In this document: piece by piece, positions 1-11,608 of the stretch | Layout of the letters: every line of letters begins with the position of its first letter | Numbering within the stretch: the first letter of the stretch is position 1 | Assembly: GCF_021917145.1 (NCBI RefSeq) | Contig: NC_061065.1 | Coordinates: 5,111,337 to 5,175,336 of the forward strand | Length of the DNA: 64,000 nt | Source: Hypomesus transpacificus | Lineage: Eukaryota > Chordata > Actinopteri > Osmeriformes > Osmeridae | Direction of reading: 5' to 3' | Position numbers and translations under genes: made by a program | Notes under the pieces: generated by a model | What the model was told of the DNA's origin: nothing | The model's database searches: none | What the model saw: the letters and a program-made list of their open reading frames with translations, nothing else

Positions 1-404
1 TGCATTAACCTACATTTCTGAGGCTATGTCAGAAACATACTTCAGTACAGGAGGGTTAAGAATGGCGGCCTTCTCTCTGTGTGCCTCAGAATGATAACTG
101 TAGCAGCCAGGCCAACCTGCTGTATGGAGGCACCCACGACTAACAGTGGGTTAGACTGTCTGCTCTGCTCTGCCTGGTTAGACTGCTCTGCTTACTATTG
201 TAATACAATACTATTGTACTAAACAATAAACTACAATAGAACATTTGTGTGTGTGTGTGTGTGTGCATGACAGCGTCATTTGATAGCACAACAGGAATGC
301 ATCCTAAAATCTATGGATCCGCTCCACTTTTGCAGACAAACAGGAGAAGGAGAGAGAGCAGGATAGAGAGAGAGGACAGAGCCGACTCAGCCAACCCCCT
401 TCCT

Positions 405-543
405 TCCTTCCCTCCCTCCCTCCCTCCCTCCCTCCCTCCCTCCCTCCCTCCCTCCCTCCCCCTCCCTCCCCTCCCTCCCCTCCCTCCCTCCCTCCCTCCC
501 TCCCTCCCTCCCTCCCTCCCTCCCTCCCTCCCTCCCTCCCTCT
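405..543 (+). repeat. (CCCT)n microsatellite
   Basis: Nearly pure CCCT tetranucleotide array of about 135 bp with two short interruptions near 460-480. On the minus strand it reads GGGA repeats. Confidence 0.95.
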
Positions 544-722
544 TCTGACCACAAGGAGACCACAGTGGGATACACACATCGATCCATCTGCCTCCTGGAG
601 AGCCCAGACTCTCCCGTGCCCTCGGGTCCCTGGGTAACCAGCCCACCAGATGGGCAGACGCCCAAGGGGTCCAGCCGGCAGACACCCATTCAGGTGGGAG
701 TGAACCTGAACAGAACCACCTT

Positions 723-750
723 GGGGGGGGGGGGGGGGGGGGGGGGGGGG
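723..750 (+). repeat. poly-G tract (28 G)
   Basis: Uninterrupted run of 28 guanines, with a second run of about 12 G at 801-812. Such tracts are prone to quadruplex formation and to sequencing length error. Confidence 0.9.
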
Positions 751-2550
751 TCAAGCCCCCTGTAGATGCTGATGCTGGGGACGAAGGATGGATGGATGGG
801 GGGGGGGGGGGGAGTACCACTGCATCTCATTTCTTGAATATTTAATCGGCCACTGCTCTGTCCTTCTACTGGCCTGCCTTGCTAAGACTCTGCTGAGTCT
901 GAAATCAGTGTATAGTGTGTGTGTGTGCATATGTGTGTATGTGTGTGTGTGTGGTCTTTAAATAGCCACGCAGTGTGTTTCCGCTTCACTGGTCACAGGA
1001 AGCTACACGACTGTTATCCCCCTCCACCCTGCCCCTCAGCTGAGTCCATCCGGTAGTAAATACATATTCATGAACTGCAAATGCATATTCATGAGCTGTG
1101 AATGCATATTGTCATTAGGCCTCTTTTACGCACAGTGATTTGGGACGGAGGGGTGAATATCACTGGCAGCCCAGGGATGTCCCCTGTGTACGTGTTGTTA
1201 AATAAGATAACATGACCATGGCGTTTCTTCATAGCGCTAAGCGCTAACGTCTGTGAAAGCAGCTATGTTTGCTATGTCTCAGTTGATGTGTTCAAGAAGT
1301 TTTAATTGAGATTGGCAAGTCGGTGTTAAACACCACTAGAGAGGGCTCATCGTTACTGTCTAAGTAAATCATAAACACACCACACACACATGCACGCACT
1401 CACGCAGTATCATCGGTTTAATTTGTTGAGGGAGATAGGGTGCGTGTGTGTCTGTGTGTGTGTGTGTGTGTGTGTGCGTGTGTGTGTGTGTGTGTGTGGG
1501 TGTGTGTGTGTCAGCCGCCGATGCTGTGGAAGCTCTTTCATCTCACAACGACAGTAGCAGGCGTCTCCACTGTCAGTGCCCTACATCTCGTGCCTACGCC
1601 ACGCATCTGTACAGTATCTAAAACCCACATCTCAGAGTAATAATCTCTCTTTCCCACTCCATCCCGTCCCCTCCCTCCCTCCCTCTTTCTCCCTATCTCC
1701 TCCCATTCTTAACCCCCTAACCCAACAGCCTGCTTCTTCCATCTGGACGAGTGAACGCTGATGACAAATATGTCCTTTATTGACAGACAGTTGACACTAA
1801 TGCCTGTCAACATGAGGTTGAGGTTGATATCCTATATCCTACAACACTCCTATGTGTTGCATGTATGCACCTTCCTGCCAAAGTCAATTCCTTGTCTGTG
1901 CAAACTTTCATGGCGATCAAACCTTTTCTGATTCAGATTGTGATATTGACATTGCTCTTGAGTTTGAGGTTAAGCACAGGGACGGGGATAGGGGAGTAGG
2001 GTGGCCTGGTCTCTGTCCTGAGGGGTCACATGTTGTCACTTAGCGTCTTAGCGTCGCTGTTCCAACGCAAAAGTTAGCCTATGCCTATTTCATGCATAAG
2101 ATCGCCCTGACCCTTGCCTACTGCGTCAAGATACTACGCTAGATGCTGCCCCCCCCCCCCCCCCCCCATGTCATTATAGCTGCCCGAAAAGAGTACAAAT
2201 ATGACCAGTAGGGATGATATCAAGTTAGATAAGGACGAGGAAGGGAATGAATATGGGGATAGGTCTAGGTATAGGGATTGGTATGAGGATGAGGATGGTG
2301 AGGGGGCTGAAGCAGATGTAGACGCTGGGAAGTGGATGAAAATGTATTTGAAGATGAGGTTGTGGATGAGGTTGAGGATGCCTGGCAGGTTGGATCTCAA
2401 AGCCAGACCCAGACCAAGCTCCAAACCCCATCTCCAGACAGGAAAGTAGACCAGCTATAGAGAAACAGCATCACTTCAACGGCACTTGCAAAACAGACAG
2501 CTGCAATACAGAATAAAACACCTTTCCCTCTTTCAAGATGAAAGACCACC

Positions 2551-2559
<9 letters not shown>

Positions 2560-2633
<74 letters not shown>

Positions 2634-2734
2634 GTCTCTGTTTCGCTCTCTCTTTCGCTCTCTCTGTCTCTCTCTCTCTCTCTGTTTCTCTCTCTTTCTC
2701 TCTCTCTGTCTCTCTCTCTCTCTTTCTCTCTCTC

Positions 2735-2818
<84 letters not shown>

Positions 2819-2850
2819 TCTGTCTCTCTCTCTCTCTCTCTCTGTCTCTC
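2560..2850 (+). repeat. (CT)n microsatellite with CTGT and CTTT interruptions
   Basis: About 290 bp of CT dinucleotides interrupted by TCTG and TTTC units. All open frames over it are repeat artefacts. Confidence 0.95.
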
Positions 2851-3974
2851 TACATTGAGCTCCACAAGCCAACCTCCTCTCTTTTTGTGCTCTGTTAGTG
2901 TTCATCAAGCCCGGCAGGGATAAGTGGATGACACGGTGGATCGATCTCTCTCCTCTGCAGAACCGGGAGCTGCGTATTAACTAAGTGCTCGCCGTCTCGC
3001 GTCGACGACGCTCGTTACTTATGAAAATGCTTGTTGGCGGCAAATGCAATTTTCACGCCCCATTTGCGGTGGGCAGCGTGGTGAAGGTGAGTCCGGAACG
3101 ACAACCTGATTATCGAGAGGTGGGAGGGAGGGTGGGGGTGAAGTGGAGTGATAGAGTTGAATGAGGGAGAGAGAGATGTATGGGCTGGGGGGGGGGGGGG
3201 GGGGGGTGCAGAGTGAGGCAAGGGATAGATTATGAGTGATAGACGGCTAGACGCTAGGGCGCCCACTAACAATCGCACTGGTGAGGGATTACTGACCCAC
3301 TTCACTCCCTGGGCCAAACAGACACTTAATTTCCGTTGGCTGAATTTGGGCGTTGTGGGACAGCTCTATCTAAAAGGCATGTTTGCCTGCGAGGCTGCTA
3401 TTAACTGTGAGGGGATGGCAGGCAGTGTAATAGCCCTGTTAGTCTTCCCACAGTAGTCTGTTATCACGTAATAACTTGCCGGTGGTGGTGGTGTGTGTGT
3501 GTGTGTGAGCGCGTAGGAAGAAGAGGAGGAGGAGGAGGAAGGAGAGGATTCGTACACAGCTCTGAGTCATATCCTCTTCCTCTTCCACACACGTTCTCAG
3601 CCCCCAAAGCAAGAGCTGGAGGCAGACAGAGACTGGGGCTGGAGGGCTTGTAAACAGCAGGGCACTGTTTGAAAGGGGGGGGGGGGTCATTGCAGAAGTA
3701 TTTACACACAACCCCACTCACCACCCACTTTTGGGGCAACCAAGAGCTCTGAGACTACTCAAACTCTAGTGCTGGACATTGGGACTTTCTGCATGGAGAC
3801 AGGGTGACCCAGCTATCTAACAGTGCTGTGTCTAAGACAGTACTGGAGGCCATTTAATAATTTCCAATGAAAACATGCATGAAAAGCTGCCCAGCTGACC
3901 CTGTTAGTGTATCCCAATTGGTGACATACTCCACTGAGTGACTAACACCAATTCAGTAGCCTATAGGCTAACTG

Positions 3975-4031
3975 AATCTAGATCACAAGAGCACCTCACC
4001 GAAGTGTCATCCGGCTCTTGTGATCTAGATT
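3975..4031. repeat. 18-bp perfect inverted repeat in TRIM67 intron 1
   Basis: The arms 3975-3992 (AATCTAGATCACAAGAGC) and 4014-4031 are exact reverse complements, separated by a 21-nt loop. The hairpin starts 41 bp inside the intron, downstream of the TRIM67 exon 1 donor. No flanking duplication was seen. Confidence 0.85.
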
Positions 4032-4066
4032 GGACGGTAATGATGTTTGTGACCATAAGACTTCTA

Positions 4067-4889
<823 letters not shown>

Positions 4890-6013
4890 TCAATGAAAAC
4901 AGACCAGCACTATCTGCTATGGACAGCTCCCAAACGTAATTGTACGCATGCGCACGAGAAAGGAGTTGTTGGGATTGTAGTCCGCGAACGCGCATTCGTC
5001 CAAGGCGCCTTCCAAGGAGGTTTCACACTATCGTCTATACATTATCAGAAGACTACAAATCCCATTGAGGGACTGCAACTATGAACTAACATACACACAC
5101 AACCCCCATCCTCACCTAAAATAAATCAATTTACAGAAGCCCTTTGTTGCCTGACAGGCCTGTGGGGGCTATACCACATCCAACAGTCTGGACTATACCT
5201 TAGCATTCTACAAGCCCATCCGACGAATTCCAGGCGATTGATGTGCCCAATAATTAGGTCATCAATTGACTAACATGTATTGATCTATTCAATTTGATCA
5301 AATTGAATGAACTTATTAAATAGTGTATATTTTTGTTTTTACTGGCGTGTGGGTCTTTAGTTTCAGATGTCTTGGCAATGTCCATCCACTGATCACTCAC
5401 CTTCTTCCACGTTTCTAAATCCGATGTTAGTAAGATTCAGGAAAGCATAACCCTGCAAGCTTTCACTGGAATGTGATGGTCATGCATTTAACTCAACAGT
5501 AAATATCTGGGTGTGTACATATGTGTGTGTGTGTATGATGTATTTAGAGAACAGTACATACAGTAGTCTGTCTAATGTCTACAACAGGATCATATTAACT
5601 CATGGTGACAGCTTCCACTTAATTCCTGTCATAAGGATTTGAAAACGTACATGAAAAAACTGTGCTCCCAAAGAAAGAAATAATTTTCAGATTATGTAAT
5701 CCTAAACAATCCCAATAATCCCATTTTCAGAACACTTGTACACCTGATTTACATTTAACACCGGAATGAAGGATTCTCATCTTTAATTGGATGGCAGAAG
5801 TCTGATGATGTACTGAAGAGAAGGGAGCTCAGGGAAGGATCAGTGGGAACTGGGAGGGATCTAAGGCCTCGAGGCTCCATCCCTGCAGATCTAAGTGGAA
5901 AAGGAACAAGAGACTATATGGAATGACGGTCATCCATAAATGATAGTGCATGGACTCTGTGTCGGGTTGAAACAGGTTTTATGTGCATTAAGGGGTAGTA
6001 TAGTGTACTATTT

Positions 6014-6191
6014 GGGAGTCAGGTGGCTGAGCGGTTAGGGTATCGGGCTAGTAATCTGAAGGTCGCCAGTTCGATTCCCGGCCGTGTCAAATGACGTTGT
6101 GTCCTTGGGCAAGGCACTTTACCCTACTTGCCTCGGGGGAATGTCCCTGTACTTACTGTAAGTCGCTCTGGATAAGAGCGTCTGCTAAATG
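6014..6191 (+). mobile_element. tRNA-derived SINE with L2-like tail
   Basis: The head has a polymerase III A box (TGGCTGAGCGGTTAGG) and B box (GGTCGCCAGTTCGATTCC) as in a tRNA-Leu/Ser-like SINE head. The body carries CTTGGGCAAGGCACTTTACC. The tail, CGCTCTGGATAAGAGCGTC then TGCTAAATG, is the common teleost L2-type 3' end. Two reverse-oriented relatives lie at 30807-30993 and 55964-56153. Confidence 0.85.
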
Positions 6192-7639
6192 TATTGTTAT
6201 CTGTAATTTAAGAACTTTTAGTATTAGGGTTAGTATAGTCAATTATTTATTGCTATCTGTATATTTAGGAAGTTTCACTTATTTAAACTCAGCATAGATG
6301 TAAATTATGTTCCGTGTACTTATATGTTATGCCAGGTGCTTGCGTTGTCTTGTCTCAAGAATTTCAGTGCACAGTCTAACCTTGTGTTGTTCTGTGTACC
6401 TGAAAAATAAAAGACTTGAACTTGAAACCCTGCTGTAGGTTCAATCCAGGCACCCACCAAACAGAACCTAGTTTCCCTGGGCCTGTAACAAACAGTGACA
6501 ATCTGTCAACCAATTATACATTTCTAAAAACCTTAAAAGGAAGAAAATGAATCTTTTCCCTTTTGTTGTTGACGGACACGCCCTCCCAGAGTGCAGCTGA
6601 GCTTTAATGGCCGATTTTATTTATTGCAGAACCGCGTGCGCCAATGTAAGGTCATAGAGGGAAGTTTGTTTGTTTTGATATGAAATCAATCCGTACAGAG
6701 AAAAACCACGTCTCTTCACGCCGAAAACAAGCACAATTTTCAAACAATGTTCACTTATAACACAGGGAAAACTATTTCCTTAAGAAGATTGTGGATTTCA
6801 ATATCGTACACTAGATTTCGAAAATCCCCCTGCCTTTTGATCTTTTGGTTGCACGTGTATTTTGGTATAGAAAATCTGATTTAAATTAATCCTGAATCTT
6901 GTCATGCAAGTTGCAAGGTCCTTCTGTGCGGATTTCTCCCCTTGTCTCTCTGAGTCGATCTCCCTGGTCGAACATAATTCAAGACTTAGTACCATCGTCA
7001 CACGTTCGCAGCTTGTATTGAACAAGGCTCCCTCAGCCCGGGAACACCGCAATGATCGACCCAGCTAGATGTTACAAATAAAGTAAACCTGTTACTGTAT
7101 ATTGTTAGTATTATTATTATTATAGTTCCGTTGCTGTATATTGTTACTGTTATAGTTTTTATTACTAGTTGGAGACAACGGGGGACTGGCTGTTTTCATC
7201 CTTATTCGTATAAGTATAACCTACTTTAGAGTTCTTTCCCCTGGAACAGATTTCATGTTCCAACTGAGGGGGGCTGTCGTTGTTTTGGTGTGTGGGGCTG
7301 CATCAAATACCCTTTTTGCTCTGTTAAATTGCTGCACTAGTCCACACTTGACCGGTGGGGATCTCATTCTATTTTGACTGTAACTGTTAGCTGCTCCTGG
7401 CATTCTCTAATCCCTGCTCTCCTCTCTGTCCCCCCCCCACACATTCCCTGTGGTGTGGGGGGTTTGAGCTGTCAGGACCTGCTTGGTCGTCGGTCTGCCA
7501 ACGCTGAACCAGGTCGTCACCCGGAATCCAGTCTCCATGACGGCCAACAGCGAGTTTCCCGGTCCCATCCAACGTCTATAAAGCCGAACAATGGATTTTG
7601 GTGTTTCAAAACCCATTGACACTGTATGACTATGTTTAG

Positions 7640-7877
7640 CTTGTGTTCTGCTCCTCTCTCTTACCAACCGTCTCTGGAGGAGGGGATCCCTCTCTGAATT
7701 GCTCCTCCCAAGGTTTCTTCCATTTTTTCTCCCGGTGGGAGTTTTTCTGGGAGTTTTTCCTTGTCTTCCTTGAGGGTTTAGGTTGGTTGAGGGGCAGTTC
7801 TATGGGCGCATGTGAAGCCCTCTGTGACATGCTTGCGTGTAAAAAGGGCTATACAAATACATTTGATTTGATTTGAT
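7640..7877 (+). mobile_element. Non-LTR retrotransposon 3' end (teleost LINE tail)
   Basis: The segment has a CTCCCAAGGTTTCTTCC-type body, then GTGACATGCTTGCGTG and AAAAAGGGCTATACAAATAC, and ends in a (TTTGA)n tail. I recognise this as a widespread fish LINE 3' UTR of the Rex1/CR1-L2 type from memory. The exact clade is uncertain. No reverse transcriptase coding was seen upstream. Confidence 0.6.
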
Positions 7878-8140
7878 CGACCCTGAGACCACAGTAAGCG
7901 AGTGCAGCACTTTTATTACACAAGCATTCGAGCGGTGCCTTTCGATGACATACAGCTTCAAACATCAACCGTTATCCACCCGCCCATCCCTTTACACGTA
8001 TCATCCAGCACAGAAACACAAAAAAACGAGGAAATGACTAAATCAGCTGGTTCGGATCATCGTCTGCAGTCCGTGAGCAAAGTCATGAACAAGAGAGGTG
8101 GGACGCACACCTCACGGACCCAGGGGGGGGGGGGGGGCTC

Positions 8141-10667
8141 TTACACCATGGACATGGTGCTCTCCGGGTTCACCCTCACCGGCCTCATGCTCTTCCTCAG
8201 GTCCTGCAGCTGCTTGGCCGGCTTGCCCACGCCCTCCTCGAAGCGCCTCTCCACCACCACCAGCACCGTCTCGTGGAGGAAGGAGGCGTTCTGCAGGATG
8301 AAGGCCTTCTTCTCGGGCTCCTGCTCGCAGCGCAGGCTGTAGTCCACGTGCTGCACGGCCACCAGGATGATCTCCCTCAGGCTCTCCAGCAGCACCATGT
8401 GCAGCTCGGGGAAGTAGAGCTTGAGGCCTTCCTCCAGGAAGCCCATCAGCTGCTTGGTGAAGGCCACCACCGTGTAGCTCAGGTTCACCCAGCAGTTGTC
8501 GCCAGTGTACTGGTCGAAGCCGGCGATGCCGCAGGCGCGCATCTCCTCCTGTGGGGGGGGGGAATAGAGAAGAATTGAGATAGGGAGGGGGAGACAGAGA
8601 AGAGAGAGCATAGGGAGATAGAGAGGGAGGGAGGGGAAAGAGAAAAAGAGAGAGGGAGGGGAATGAGAAAGATAGAGAGGGAGGGAGGGAGGGAGGGAGA
8701 AAAATAGAGATAGAGGGAGAGAGATAGAGGAGAGGGAGAAGAATAGAGATAGGGAGAGACGGAAAATAGAGAGAGGGAGAAGAGTTGAGAGAGGAAAGGA
8801 GAGAGAGGAAAGGGGGGGGTGGATGGTTTAATGTTTTGTATAGGATATAGGTCCTCTACCCTCCATCTCATCCTCTCCTTGCACACACACGCACACACCC
8901 TCCTCTACATCTATCACACAAGTGCTCCCTTTTCTGTACACATTCGCAAACTTCTCTATTATGTAACACTCCTGCACATCCAGCACACCAGCACACCCTG
9001 GGTCCACCTGCCTTGAGCTTGGCCAGGGCCTCGGGCGTCATCAGGTTCATCTTCCTCCACATCTCCTCGGAGTTGCGGTGCTTGGTGGCCTCCATGATGA
9101 CCTCCTTGTAGCTCTCAAGCGCCGCCTTCACGTCCTTCACCAGCAGCGACTGCAGCGTGAACGTCAGGTCCAGCCCGATGTCGCTCAGCTGCCGGCAGTG
9201 CTCCTTGGCCACCTTCACGCACTCGGCCGCCGTGGACAGGCTCTCCTTGCTGTCGAACACCTGCTTGCTGAAGGCGTCCACGAACGTCCGCACGGCCGAG
9301 CGCGACCACACCACGAAGGCCGAGTAGCAGCCCGTGTTGCCGGCGAAGTCCGTCTCGAACTCCTTGGCCGTCTCCAGCAGGCTGGTGAAGAAGATGTTGC
9401 ACAGCTTGTGGATGTAGAGCAGCGTGGCGCCTTCGATGCGGAGCTGGCGGATGGCCGTCTGCACGGCGGCCGCGCGGTTCTTCAGGAAGAGCTCGCAAGC
9501 TTTGGTGGACTGGCCCAGGCGGATGAGCTGGGACACGGCCCTCCGGGTGGCCTTGGGCCCGCCTCGGAGGGAGCGATCTGGGGAGAGCTCGAACACGAGC
9601 ACGTCGGTGAGCTGGCGAACGCGCTCGTCCACCTTGCCCCTCAGCTCCTTCACCATGGGGCTGGCGGGCTGGTCTTTCAGGTACTCGTTGAGCTTGTCCA
9701 GGAGGTCCACGGCGCCCTCAAAGTCCCGTTGAGCGATGCAAACGTCCAGGTCTTCCGGGAGATCTTGGATCCACTCCAAGCTCAGGTCCACGGCCTCGTC
9801 CGAGTCGACGGGCTCCTCGTCGTCGAAGGGGTTGGTGGAAACCGAGGAGGGCTCCGGTCTGACTGGAGAGTGAGGGACCTCCTCCTCCTTCTTGTGCTTG
9901 TCCTTGGTCGCTTTGTTCTTCTTGGTCTCGTCCAGGATTTCCAGCCACTCCTTCTTCACTTTGCTGTTCTCCGCCTGGAAAATGCGGCTCTCGGGGAACA
10001 TGAGGATCTTGAACATGTCCTTCATTGGAGGGTGGTCCTTCACGTTGACGATAGCGAAGCTCTCCAGGTCATAAAGTGCGTTGTATTTATATTTCTCGGT
10101 GCCTCGGCGGGTCGCTAGCCATGTGGCGATGAGGAGGCAGTCATTCATCAGGAAGGCATGCACTTTCTGAATGGAGGACATGCTGTCCACGTCATATTCG
10201 ACCAAGTCACCGTTGTACACCAGGTATCTCCCGGGTGTTTCCATTATATTTTTGCAGCCCTCCACTCTCTCCAGCAGCGTGGTAAGCGTCCTCTGTTTCA
10301 CCTCCTCCGTTTCCTTAGGGAAGGCGGCCAGCATCTCTTTGGACGTCTCGTCCTTGTCGGTAGAAAGCAGGGCCTGCGTTATGCTCTCCATGATGCTCTT
10401 CTGCTCAGTTAGTATGTGGCTCAGCTGGTACATTTCACTTTCCAAATACGAGATCTCTTTAGCAGTCTCAATGAACTGTCTGTAATTCTTGTAGACATTT
10501 TTCTTCAGGTTTTGAGCCGTTTCGTCAGCAAGGGTTTGTATTTTCTGACGGTGCTCCTGCAAATCTCGGTCTCCATCGGATTGTTGTGACAGCTGTTTTA
10601 CGTAGTTTTGAGGGTCGAAATTAGCTGATTCTAGCTGCTTGCGCAGCCTGCCAGCTGTGTCGGTCAT
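8141..10667 (-). CDS. exoc8: Exocyst complex component 8 (EXO84)
   Basis: Exo84 subunit of the octameric exocyst, which tethers secretory vesicles to the plasma membrane and binds active Ral GTPases. Two exons: 10667-9012 and 8548-8141, 687 residues (human about 725). The N-terminus (YVKQLSQQSDGDRDLQEH, then KNYRQFIETAKEISYLESEM) is the conserved coiled-coil region. A PH domain follows at about residues 150-260 (GRYLVYNGDLVEYD...NVKDHPPMKDMFKILMFPE). The rest is the helical Exo84 C-terminal domain (EWIQDLPEDLDVCIAQRDFE), ending VNPESTMSMV. The single intron (9011-8549) falls between ALAKLK and EEMRACG. Its donor reads AAG|GCAGGT, so it is a GC-AG intron: the nearby GT would shift the frame by four bases. 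The start is the first ATG, followed by TDTAGRLRKQLES. The region from the loop after the coiled coil lacks the Ala/Gly-rich insert of the human protein. Confidence 0.95.
8570..8815 (+). repeat. GA-rich low-complexity tract in EXOC8 intron
   Basis: GAGAGG/GGGAGA-type purine tract filling most of the EXOC8 intron. On the gene's minus strand it forms the long CT-rich run before the acceptor. Confidence 0.85.
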
Positions 10668-11608
10668 ATTTTATACTTTATCTTTGCCTATTTAACACAA
10701 AAAAATGTTTCAAGGAAACTATAACAGACAAAACGATGACGCTTCACCACTGCAACTCAACTGAGAGCTTCAACAATACAGGAAACATCACGGGTTTACT
10801 CCCTGAAACGTCATGATCTGGGAAAATAGATGGCCAACAAATGACATGGGGACACATCAAGAATTGGTTGCACAAACATATATTTGATAAGATAACTGAA
10901 ATTTGTAACAAATAAATCATACTATAAGAATCTATTGACAATAATTGTTGTTAATTAGGGATCAGTAAATATACTAGTAAATTGTTTTGTAAACTTCCGT
11001 GGATGGTTTTAGTTGGACAACAGTTATTTGCAAAAACTGGTTAAATTCCAATTCCAAAAATGGTCACTATCCTATGTTCTTGTTTATGTATTGTAACAGC
11101 TATTTTATTTAGATATATTTAGCGTTAGGTCATTTGTTTCTGTTGAATTCGTTTGGGTCTATAGTTAGCTGTTCCTATGAACTACACACTGCATCACGTT
11201 ATGTATGAATATTATTTATAAATAGGAAATCAGAGCGAAGGGACGTTTTGAATTGGAATGTCACCGAACCTACGTAAACAGGAACAGTGCAGCAATTTGA
11301 AAGAAAGGGGACGGTGCGGGTAGTGCAACTTAAAGCTTCGGTCTTTAGCTTAATTCCGTTAACGGGTCAACTGATAACTTACTAGCCAGCAAGTGAACTA
11401 TACTGAGATGGATGGATATAAACTGGATATTAGGGTTAACAGGGCTCGAAAGGCACAATCACTGGGTCGACATGACTGATTCGATTGATTCGGCTTGACA
11501 ACTGTGCTGCTAGTGCTAGCATCAGTCATAAACGTTAGATCACTATCACATCACGAAAAATAATAATCTGAACGAGTGAAGTGGGCATCTGGTCATCCTT
11601 TGTTGAAC
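10668..11608. promoter_or_regulatory. Divergent EXOC8 / SPRTN upstream region
   Basis: 941 bp separate the two divergent start codons, so both promoters and 5' UTRs must lie here. No TATA box or other motif was assigned with confidence, and no gene is seen. Confidence 0.5.

Noticed and set aside
2471-2923. Long open frames of Ser/Leu or Arg/Glu repeats on both strands
   Set aside because: They are translations of the CT/GA microsatellite. Similar artefacts occur at 304-820, 16436-16844, 29506-29957, 31174-31592 and 36387-37256.
6014-6090. Functional tRNA gene
   Set aside because: The A and B boxes belong to a SINE head followed by a SINE body and L2-like tail. The cloverleaf stems are not maintained.
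8868-9011. Extension of the EXOC8 frame past LAKLK (VCWCAGCAGVLHN and onward)
   Set aside because: This is read-through into the intron. The conserved protein continues instead at 8548 after splicing.
9078-10118. 346-codon open frame on the plus strand
   Set aside because: It is antisense to EXOC8 exon 1, GC-rich and without a recognisable domain. The minus-strand frame encodes the conserved exocyst protein.
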